64,000 nucleotides of DNA from Plumapathes pennacea (Eukaryota > Cnidaria > Anthozoa > Antipatharia > Myriopathidae). The position numbers were made by a program, and so were the translations under genes. Under the pieces are notes generated by a model. That model was given only the letters and a program-made list of their open reading frames with translations. It made no database searches and was not told the DNA's origin. Where the stretch lies: positions 6,216,067-6,280,066 of the forward strand of contig OZ038469.1 in the NCBI GenBank assembly GCA_964036295.1. The letters are read 5' to 3'. Of the stretch, positions 55,938 to 64,000 are shown piece by piece (the stretch's first letter is position 1; each line of letters starts with the position of its first letter).

Positions 55938-57973
55938 GGTCCGTGGGTCTTCCGTCCATTCAATTTTCGTATAAATTACAAAATCAAAAATTAAATTTTG
56001 AAGTTTCCAATTTTCATATTTTATCGTTTATGCGGCAATGAAAATTTGAAATTCCTCTTGGACTTTGCATCGATGTATATTTTCAACAATCCAAAACTGA
56101 ATTTGGTTTTCCGATTTCTCCTTTCCGATGTGTTCGAAAATCAGAAATCTAACCACCAGTTTCCCTTTTCCATCCGCTGAAAAGCGACAAAAAGAGACGC
56201 ATACTTCGTATGATTCGAACGGGAGATCAACTTTCAATTTTCGTACATACGAAAATTGAAACATCAAATTTTGACAAAATTTCCCGAGGGGGAGGGTATG
56301 GCTAGTCTGTCTCGGCTGCTAGTTTCCCGAGTCTGTGAGGGTTGGTTCTTTGTTTGTCAAGGGGAGGGGACACGGGATTTTCTGGACCACTCTTAGCCCG
56401 AAAGTAGCGGCGCGCAAGAGGTTTATTTTGTAAAGACGACGAATTGATGTGCGATTGCCTGAGTCTACAAAGTGTGGTGATGACTGTGGAATGGAAACGC
56501 CAAAGATTATGAGCTGAATGACAGGTAAGAGACCGAACTCGTGCAGTTTATTTTCCTTATTTCTGGGCATGCCTTATCTGTTTTTACAAAGCGGTGAGTA
56601 TTTTTCCCTTGGAAATTTACAAAAAAACTATCGACTAAATCAGAACAAATCCCGACAACCAAAGTGACACCTTGGTCGGAGTAAACAAACTACAACTGTG
56701 GGGTTCATATTTCGATTGCAAAACAGGAAACGATTTTCCTTGGTTTTCGGTTGTTTTCAATTTGCTTCGTATGCAAGAACTGAGTATGTTTGTGGGGGCG
56801 AGCTGGCTCAGATTTTACCACGAAGCCGCTCGTGTTCCTTTGTGACGCAGTCGGAAATTCGGGCCGTGTGGTGGAATTTTCCATTCGGTAAGTTAGAGAT
56901 AAGGCTCCCGAGGCCACAGCTAATTTCTTGTTCTACCGGTTGTCAGCTTTAGCCGCTAATTGCTGAATTTTCCTGTTCATCTCCAATTAAAACATGTCAT
57001 CGGTTGTGCGCAATATTGTTTGTTGTTCACTAGAAAGAGATTCGCATCGAGATTATAATTAAATGGAAAGAAGGCCTACTCTATTATATTTGGAAAATAA
57101 ATTTTTCCAGTTTTCAGTCCACGTCTTGTAGTCAATTGCCTATTTATACGACACACGAAAGATTACCTACTGTAACAAATGTGTCTTGCCTATTCTTTTG
57201 TTGTTGTTGTGCGGTTGCAGCCGTCGTTGACGTTCGTTTTGTCTTGTTTTGCTGCAAACAGCCTCCTTGATTTTCCGAGAGCTAATGATAATGATTTGTT
57301 TAATGCTGTCCGGCACGAAGAAAAAAACTCCAATAGCTAGCCATAAAAAAAGGTGAAATAAACTGCAGAGGTTCGGTCTCTTACCTGTCATTATGATGCT
57401 CGGCCGCCATAACTTAACGCCTAATCTTCGGCGTTTCCACTCCACAGTCATTACACTAGGTAGACTCGGTCAATCGCACATAAATTCGTCGTTTTCACAA
57501 AATAAATCTTTTGCGGGCCACCATTTTAGGGCTAAGAGTGGTCCAGAAAATCCCGTGTTCCCTCCCCTTGGCAAACGGAGAGCCAAGTAAGCAGCCGCGA
57601 CAGACTAGCCATACCCTCCCCCTCGGGAAATTTTGTCAAAATTCGATGTTTCAATTTTCGTATGTATGAAAATTGAAAGTTGATCTCCCGTTTTAATGAC
57701 GCGAAGAATGCGTCCGTTTTTTGTCGCTTGTCAGCGGATGAAAAAGGGAAACTGGTAGTTAGATTTCTGATTTTCGAACACATCGGAAAGGAGAAATCGG
57801 AAAACCAAATTCAATTTTGGATTGTTGAAAATATACATCGATGCAAAGTCCAAGACGAACTTCTAATTTTCATTGCCGCATCGGCAATAAAATATGAAAA
57901 TTGGAAACTTCAATAATCAATTTTTGATTTTGTAATTTATAAGAAAATTGAATGGACGGAAGACCCACGGACC
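55938..57973. mobile_element. 2.04-kb element with roughly 600-bp terminal inverted repeats
   Basis: The ends GGTCCGTGGGTCTTCCGTCC and its inverse are exact, flanked by AGTCTG at 55932-55937 and 57974-57979. Other Helitron copies carry this site once (for example 18783). The arms stay alignable from 55938 to about 56545 and from 57365 to 57973, including TTTCCCGAGGGGGAGGGTAT, GGATTTTCTGGACCACTCTTAG and ACAGGTAAGAGACCGAAC. The centre (~820 bp) is unique. The mirror-image 79-codon frames (56267-56028 minus and 57680-57916 plus, IFEHIGKEKSENQIQFWIVE) are the two arms translated. No transposase motif was found. Confidence 0.8.
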
Positions 57974-58577
57974 AGTCTGCCAAGCACGTTCTCAAAATTT
58001 AATACTCAAAGTTTGAAGTTGGTCGGCCGTCGTAGTACGGGAAAAAAGGAACACTGATTTTCCAATTTTGAATTCATAGGCAGTACAATTAAATAGGCTT
58101 CCTGTGCGATTTTTTTTTTTTACCCTGGCATGCATACTTAATGAACTCGAATTGTTCTGTATGTGAACAAAACAGCATGATTTCTCCCAGAATCAAAGCA
58201 AAACATGAACGGTTTACTTTAAATTGTACACGGGCTTCAAACCTAGTCATACTTCAAAGGGCTTTTGAACGATTCTCGCTGCAATCACCGCGTGTCAGAT
58301 TACACAGCATTTTAGTCTTGAAAGAAAAAATAAGACATCTAACTAAATCATTCAAGACTCTAAGTTCCGATTGCTCTGAGCGAATACGGTAGCCGAAACT
58401 GGCGACAGATGAGCATTAAAACAATACTTCGAGGGGAAATGATCAGCATGCAGATTTTAATACATTCTTGAAGAGGGATAGAATATATTTGTCACGGTGA
58501 TTGTTCGATTTCCACTGACTGACCTTTGTTGCTTGTCCTTTCTGAATAACTATCTGAATTTAACACAAAACGGCGTC

Positions 58578-58917
58578 TTAATCTCCCGATTTGCTTTCAA
58601 GCGCTGTTCTCTTTGCGGAGTATTTTGTCCGGCCTGCTTTTGCTTCTGAAGCTGCCGATTTGCTCATTTTCAGGCGCTGTTCTCTTTGCGGAGTATTTTC
58701 TTCGGCCCGCTTTTGCTTCTGAAGCTCCCGATTTGCTTTCAGGCGCTGTTCTCTTTGCGGAGTCGTTTCTTCGGCACGCTTCGTGCTGTCGGTCATAACA
58801 TGATTTTCTTCTTTTCTCTAGACGAACTTGGCGCTGTTTGATCGTTTCATGATTTCGCCTTGCTCGTGCCTGTTCCCTTCTCTTTTGAATACCAGCTTCG
58901 CGAGACTGCTGTTTCAA
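58578..58917 (-). pseudogene. Arg/Glu-rich repeat frame in Helitron copy H4, frame-broken
   Basis: Two overlapping minus frames read IQKRREQARARRNHETIKQR, VRLEKRRKSC and three PQREQRLKANRELQKQKRAEE-like units of about 78 bp. Similar to 41542-41898. It lacks Rep and helicase domains. The unit repetition (CGCTGTTCTCTTTGCGGAGT at 58600, 58676, 58744) shows local tandem amplification. Confidence 0.55.
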
Positions 58918-59391
58918 GTTTTCCGGTTTTCAAGTTTTCCATTTTCGTTAACACAGCTACGATATACTGTACTTGCTTCGTTCAATTTAATTTCTCTTAT
59001 TGCGAGTAAAACTACAGGGCCACACGTGATCGATCCGGCCTTTGTTATTGATTCTGCGGCGACGCGATAGGAACTGGGGACGAGGTCGCACGACAGACTG
59101 ACAGACGAACATTAGATTTCGAGATGGCGACCCGCTTGGAGTCTCTGATAAGGCGATAATACTACTGCATTAGCGTCGTGAGTATTTCCCTCACTTCGTT
59201 CGGAGATCATACAGTATGGAGAACGTGGCTTTTCACGACTTGCTCAGCTAATTCAAGTATATATTTTCTTCTTGAACTGAGTGGTGAGGAATTTAACAGG
59301 AAAAGATGTGACCCCACTGTCGCTATATTTACCCATTTACCCATTAGTAGTGATCAATATTTGATTACATTGCAATCTTTATTTGTTTAGG

Positions 59392-59768
59392 AAATGCCTA
59401 CGATTGGGTTTCATGGATATCATGCAGGAAGACCTCAATCGTGTTGCAAATAAATGGAATAACCACAGGTTTCGACCCACAAGAACAGCTGAATCCCCTC
59501 CTGGAAAACCTAATATATTGTATCTTCTCCCGGGATTAACCGGTTTGTATAAACATGGCATCGGCAAAAAGATTAGGGGAGGGGGAGGGGGGGGGGGAGT
59601 TGGGGGGTATGTATTTCGTATTCATTGCTGTCATGGAATTACGCTAATTTCTTGACTATTGTTTTGTTATCAGGGGCACATGACTACAAGTGCACTGTGA
59701 TGGAGGGTAACGGCGACTGGGCAGATTCAATGTGTCAAGTATCAGAAACAAGGACTCAGGGAAGTTAA
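59392..59768 (+). pseudogene. Integrase-core-type (DDE) gene C-terminus, two exons, partial
   Basis: Exon 59392-59542 (acceptor TTGTTTAG, donor GTTTGT) encodes CLRLGFMDIMQEDLNRVANK, then WNNHRFRPTRTAESPPGKPN and LYLLPGLTG. Exon 59674-59768 (acceptor TTATCAG) continues in phase with AHDYKCTVMEGNG and stops. The motif order (W-N-xHR-RP...P-GKP...LP) is that of integrase-core proteins found in cnidarian and fish genomes. The catalytic part would lie upstream but is absent; Helitron copy H4 occupies that position. The interval between the exons holds a G-rich run (59577-59603). Confidence 0.6.
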
Positions 59769-59855
59769 TTCAGATGAATTTTTCGAACAACTTTCAATGC
59801 CATCTAATTTTAACTGGGGACAAGCATTTGATTCGTACTTCCGTCTCTTGAACTG

Positions 59856-60095
59856 TCAGGATCTTTGGATCAGCTCTTTGTGAGCAATTTCCTCCAGAGT
59901 TTTCACAATGTTGGCGGATGTGACTAGTCGTTTGCACTCGAAATTACTTAGAAATTCAATAACCTCATCACTCGATACATCTTCGTCCCTTGCTATACAT
60001 TTGTCCACTACTACTCTTTCATCCTCAGAGACATATTGCCTAAATGAAGATATTAGCATTTCTTTACTAAGGTGTGCCTCTCCAAAAAAACAATG
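59856..60095 (-). pseudogene. Unidentified gene fragment (SSFRQYVSEDER...AHKELIQR)
   Basis: An open frame (no clear start; open from about 60095) reads FFGEAHLSKEMLISSFRQYV, then an acidic helical segment SEDERVVVDKCIARDEDVSS and NIVKTLEEIAHKELIQRS before TGA. The composition is clearly protein-like, and I have an impression of a module preceding the end of HECT-like, element-associated cnidarian proteins, but I cannot name it with confidence. It is converging with the integrase fragment at its left. Confidence 0.45.
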
Positions 60096-60207
60096 TGTTA
60101 CAAAGACCTTTGACAGTCTCAGGGGAAAGTACTAGGATGTCCTATACCCTACTAGTAGGATTCTACCAATGGCCTCCAATTGCTCTCGTTGAAAGTCGTG
60201 CCACATA

Positions 60208-63125
60208 GAGCGGTTTTCGAATGACTGTCGAAAGTAATCGTGTGATTGCTTTGGTTTTGCTTTGGTTTTGCGTTTGCTTTGCAGTCTGATTGGTCGACAG
60301 AAAAAGGCGTGAGTCGTCGGCCAATCAGACGTGAAAGTAACACTAATCGTGTGTTTGGTTTTACTCGTCATCATCACGAAAGAATTTTTTTCATTTTTTG
60401 TTTCCTTCCCTACAGTGTACATGTTGTGTTGTTTCGTTTCTTAGTTTCTGGTCATGTGAAAGGCGTCTGTATGCCGAGCTTTTGAGCTTTTTTCTGCCGT
60501 TGTTGTTCGTCGACTCGGGTCGAGTCGTTTCTTCAAGTTAGCGGCGGACAAGCGTATTTCAAGCAGCTAAAAATGTGGAGATCTCAACACGAACTGGAGA
60601 AACGGTTCACTGGCTAGCGAAGGACAATGGCTTGGAGACAGAACCAGTTCGGTGGCGTTTACAAGAGAGGTTCTTCATATCCCATGCAGAAGCGCTACCA
60701 AATTGTTGCGTCTTACCTTGAAAGTGGCAGTCTAACCGAGGCTTCGGTAGCAAATATGTGCACTTACGACACTGCAAAATCTGTGACTTTGAAATTTCTA
60801 AACACCGGAAGCTTTGAACCCGGGAATAGAGGGTCTCCTCCGACGATCATGGACCCATGGAAAGTTGCGTACCTTGAATCTCTGGTTTGCCACGACCCCT
60901 TCATGTACCTATCTGAAATGCAGCAGGCTCTTCAGGACGATCTAAAATTGGAACATTTTGCAGTGCCCTCCATTCCTACCATCTGCAAAACTCTCCAGAA
61001 TTTAGACTTAACCCGACATAAAGCATCGAAAGTGCCGTTAGAAAGATTCACGGAAGTAAACATTGCCAGACGCACTGCTTTTGTTAACTGGCGAAGAACT
61101 GTTGATCCCAGAAGGTTGTATTTCGTTGACGAGACTGCAGTTCAATTGGCAGACGGAGTGAGAAGAATTGGGCGATGCCATACAAATCACAACCTCCCTC
61201 TAGTGACCAACAGAGCAGACGAAAGAGAGAAAATGTCAGTCCTCAGTGTGGTTGGATACGACGCGGGAGTACTGGACGCCTATCCAATTTATGGAAGCTT
61301 CAACAGAATTCAATTTAATGATGGTATGAACCAGCATTTTGTACATCTTATTCCTAGCTATTCTTACCTTGTAATGGATAATGCTTCAATTCATAACGAA
61401 CGAGATTTGATCAACATGCTTGCACCAAATAACATCACGCTCGTAAAATTACCACCGTATTCCTACGATTTTAATCCTATAGAACTGGTTTTTGGCATTG
61501 TTAAAAGCTACGTTCGTAGGTGGCCAGAGTTGCTGAGATCAAACACGCCATTAGCCATTGTGAACGCATTTGCTCAAGTCTCAGTAAAAAGTGTAAGAAG
61601 ATTTTATCACAAGTGCTGGCAAGTTGCAAGCTGAAACATATGTACATGTATTTTGGTTGGACGAGCTCAATTTGCATGGCAATCTACCTGGTTTTTAAAA
61701 TGCCTTTACAGTATTTTGTGTGCTCAACCAAAAAACTGTCTTACAAAAGATATTTCAGAAATGGTGTGGTGTACAACGACAATGACATTTTATAAATATC
61801 CAGAAAGAATATGAATTTCTACAGTTACTTTTCTCTGACGAAACTTTGACTTTTTAATAATCATTCTGCATTAAGAGAATTACAGTCATGCACAATATTC
61901 CTGATGACAATAGACTTTTTACAATTTCGTACATTGTATGATTGTGACAGCTTGTGAACTACCAGTTATATAGAATGAAATATTTTATAGCTATGGTAAC
62001 AACACAGACCCTTTTCCAGCTAAAAATTATTTGCATGCATATTTACATTTTTAGATGACTGTCAATAGGATCAGTGAATAGTTTTGATTTTGCATTTGCT
62101 GTTTGGATTGGTTACATAAAATGTTGTGATGCAATGTACTTTCACTTGGCAAATGGTTTGAATCCAGGAGTCTCAACAGTTAATTTGTGATTGTCTGGGT
62201 GGTAGTCAGTAGTCTTCAGGAAGATTGGTCCTTTGATGTGTTCACTACCTGAACAGAGGTCATCTTTGACTCTGACAACTTCTGCTCTGGTAGTCGAAGG
62301 CGTCAGTCAACAGTAACAATCTTCCTGAGGACTACTGACTACCACCTGGACAATCACAACCAAAAAATATTTTACAGATTTCCATCAGATCAAAGGCTGG
62401 TGGTGGTGTCATAATAGTGGTCCAACTTGTGAAATACACATGGCCCTTGATTTTCAACAGTCTTTTCAATCCACTTTGTTATTGCCTTTCACATGATCAC
62501 ACACTTTAATTACTTGATGTCCTGTGTATCTACATGTGTGTGCTAATGTATTTAAGCAGTGTCGTCTTTTTATACATTCAATAAATTTTGAAAACTAGAA
62601 TAATAATCATGTAATTTCTTCTTTTGTCCTGAAAATGGCCCCACTGATTTTGGTACAGAAAACAGTGGTCGTGTTTACAGTTATAAAGCACATAAAATTA
62701 CTATAAATAGTCAAAGTTCCCAGTTTACAAATTACTGCCCAAGCCTCATCTTTTCCATACACAGCTCAATCTGAATTATTTGTTTGGAAAAATATTTACA
62801 TTCAATGATATTTACATTTGTACATTTAAAAACCATGCGCAGTTCCTGAGCTGAAATATTCTACTGGACCATTGGTAAATAAAACTATGACAAAGCATAC
62901 AGTCAAACATCACTGAGCCAAACGTGAAGGCCGATTTACACAGTGCAATTTTAGCTAAACAGTAACTGTTGATTGCATCAGTCAACAGCAACAGTCTGCC
63001 TGAAGACTACTGACTACTACCCAGACAATCACATCCAATCATGTTTTTCAAAACAAAATCAAACACATTTCTATTTTTGGCATTTGATTGCAGACTGTGT
63101 CAGTGTAATAACATATACAATACAC
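60208..63125 (+). mobile_element. Tc1/mariner-type transposon B (right end missing)
   Basis: The left end GAGCGGTTTTCGAATGACTG follows TA at 60206-60207. Sequence is near-identical to element A from 50987 to about 53905 and diverges abruptly at about 63125. No inverted right end was found before 63270, so it is 3'-truncated, or element A gained its last 860 bp later. The transposase is intact. Confidence 0.75.
60627..61634 (+). CDS. Tc1/mariner-IS630-type DDE transposase (copy B), intact
   Basis: 335 aa, differing from copy A at about nine positions by eye (for example I173Q, R244S, D245Y, N321K). D168, D251 and E286 are unchanged, so the DD34E triad is preserved. No stops or frameshifts. 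The 5' leader, start context and 3' flank match copy A. Because this copy lacks a recognisable right TIR it may supply transposase in trans without being mobile. Two intact near-identical copies 9.2 kb apart point to recent transposition or local duplication. Confidence 0.92.
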   Translation: MAWRQNQFGGVYKRGSSYPMQKRYQIVASYLESGSLTEASVANMCTYDTAKSVTLKFLNTGSFEPGNRGSPPTIMDPWKVAYLESLVCHDPFMYLSEMQQALQDDLKLEHFAVPSIPTICKTLQNLDLTRHKASKVPLERFTEVNIARRTAFVNWRRTVDPRRLYFVDETAVQLADGVRRIGRCHTNHNLPLVTNRADEREKMSVLSVVGYDAGVLDAYPIYGSFNRIQFNDGMNQHFVHLIPSYSYLVMDNASIHNERDLINMLAPNNITLVKLPPYSYDFNPIELVFGIVKSYVRRWPELLRSNTPLAIVNAFAQVSVKSVRRFYHKCWQVAS

Positions 63126-63270
63126 ATGCATGCGTCATCTTGATGTGACCTGACACCATTCTGGTTTTGAGCATACTTTCTGTTTTCGTTTTGTTTACAA
63201 ATTTATCGTTTGCATAATGGAAAAGAAATGAAGCACTTGTCAGCAAGCATATACGAGGGTATCATCCGTT

Positions 63271-63508
63271 TTCGGATGACTGTCGGAAACCAAAACCAAA
63301 GTATAATCACAAAGGTCAATCACAGAGACTGAGAGAAAACAGTTCAGCCAATTGGAAGCCAGAGTAATGTGCATTCGGTCTTGCGTTTGGTTTTACTTTC
63401 CAATCAGCAATGCAAGTACACGCCATTGCTTGCGTTAGAAGTGTTTGGTTTTGGTTTTGTTCCTGATTGGCTGAGAATGCTGCCAAACTTGTATAGACCA
63501 ATCCGAAA
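63271..63508. mobile_element. Degenerate MITE related to the GAGCGG family
   Basis: CCGTTTTCGGATGACTGTCGGAAACC at the left matches the MITE at 25015, and the interior (GTTCAGCCAATTGGAAGCCA, GTTTGGTTTTACTTTCCAATCAG) is colinear with it. The right end stops at CCAATCCGAAAG, short of the TIR. Confidence 0.7.
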
Positions 63509-63518
63509 GTGTCACTAA

Positions 63519-63737
63519 GGGCGCGTTCAATTGGGTCTATTCCGGAATAGGAATAGCGATACTGGTTGAAAAAATATTTTGCTGTGGAGCTGAATTATGT
63601 TGAGATGTATCGGAAGCTGTTCGAAATGTCAGCATGAAGGTTTTAAAAACAATCGCGAAAAAAAAATTCCCACAGAAAAAGCAAAACTTTGGATCATTTT
63701 AGCTATTATTCCAGAATACGGTCAATCGAACGCACCC
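63519..63737. mobile_element. 219-bp MITE with TAA target duplication (PIF/Harbinger-type)
   Basis: Ends GGGCGCGTTCAATTGGGTCT and ...GACCGTATT/GGTCAATCGAACGCACCC are imperfect inverted repeats with a shared TATTCCGGAAT/ATTCCAGAATA inner block. TAA sits on both sides (63516-63518 and 63738-63740). A 3-bp TWA duplication is the hallmark of PIF/Harbinger. Confidence 0.75.
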
Positions 63738-63746
63738 TAAACGTAC

Positions 63747-63995
63747 CTACAGGCGAGGTCTGCCCTCCAAAGGGTGTCCACAACTGGGGCAGAACCGAAA
63801 ATCCCCAGCAGCTGTGGTGTACCCACAGTGTGGACACCTGAAGGGCCTTCTTCCCCCCTCATGCCGTGTGGGAGTGGCCAATACCACAGAAAATGGATCT
63901 GGCTCACCCCCCACAGAGGGCAGCTGTTCCACCCCAGAAGAAAAACTTAAAACATTGTTACGGGGTTCAGATCCAGATCCAGACAAAGAAATCAA
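63747..63995 (-). CDS. C-terminal zinc-ribbon exon, partial at window edge
   Basis: The minus frame is open from the window end to TAG at 63747-63749. It encodes a Ser/Pro-rich stretch (SGSGSEPRNNVLSFSSG) and then RPFRCPHCGYTTAAGDFRFC, PSCGHPLEG: two CxxC knuckles 13 residues apart, a compact zinc ribbon at the C-terminus. The frame may start beyond 64000. The protein is not identified. Confidence 0.5.
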   Translation of the reverse strand: MISLSGSGSEPRNNVLSFSSGVEQLPSVGGEPDPFSVVLATPTRHEGGRRPFRCPHCGYTTAAGDFRFCPSCGHPLEGRPRL

Positions 63996-64000
63996 GAAAT

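Larger units (their letters stand above)
55685..59206 (-). mobile_element. Helitron-like element (copy H4), split by a TIR element
   Basis: Reversed: the 3' end is ...CGATTATCGTATTTCTAG followed by T, and the 5' end is TCTCCGAACGAAGTGAGGG preceded by A (59207 on the minus strand). It therefore fits the Helitron A|TC...CTRR|T rule at both ends. It includes the GAACATTAGATTTCGAGATGG block, a GGGGACGAGG motif and a decayed Arg/Glu-rich ORF (58578-58917). The 55938-57973 insertion interrupts it. Confidence 0.65.

Noticed and set aside
56028-57916. Pair of similar 79-codon frames as a duplicated gene
   Set aside because: They are mirror images in the two inverted arms of the 55938-57973 element.

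Overview
The window is eukaryotic: spliced exons with GT/AG borders and matched phases, tRNA-derived SINEs, LINE remnants, Helitron-like ends, Tc1 transposases and long AT-rich stretches, with no operons or prokaryotic signals. Several repeats look like ones I associate with anthozoan genomes: the GGGAACGAGG motif, a SINE tail containing GTGCTGCC, a CCCGGGGGG...CCCCCCCGGG element and a TATAAAATGCAGACTG minisatellite. I infer an anthozoan, probably a scleractinian coral. Most of the open frames in the window are translated repeats.

Layout. 1-3854: two head-to-tail copies of a 2.16-kb retroelement-like unit, followed by a LINE reverse-transcriptase fragment (3856-4167). 5390-11690: three tandem copies of a 1.86-kb unit. 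The first is split by a 1.6-kb DNA transposon (5497-7107) carrying a frameshifted SWIM zinc-finger gene. 11.9-17.3 kb: gene ghosts, namely an unidentified Cys-rich frame, a minus-strand frame and a hAT/ZNF862-like pseudogene. 18.5-22.1 kb: a Helitron-like copy split by an element with an 8-bp target duplication and an internal 132-bp tandem array. 26.75-42.33 kb, minus strand: one real gene, assembled here from seven exons, encoding a predicted secreted FAD amine oxidase with an N-terminal chitin-binding (CBM14) module and one in-frame TGA. Its introns hold two Helitron copies, two SINEs and a foldback element built from a 15-bp array (38890-41102, 10-bp target duplication). 45.6-49.4 kb: a diverged 2.1-kb segmental duplication. 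50.99-54.77 and 60.21-63.13 kb: two nearly identical Tc1-type elements, each with an intact 335-aa DD34E transposase. 55.7-59.2 kb: a third long Helitron-like copy split by a 2.04-kb element with roughly 600-bp inverted repeats. 59.4-60.1 kb: two small gene fragments. The window ends in a TAA-flanked MITE and a partial zinc-ribbon frame.

How it fits together. The amine oxidase is the only cellular gene whose exon structure closes completely: seven exons, all phases matched, 1626 nt. The two Tc1-type transposases are the only intact mobile-element genes, and their near identity implies recent activity. Short non-autonomous relatives with similar ends lie at 25015-25334 and near 63271.
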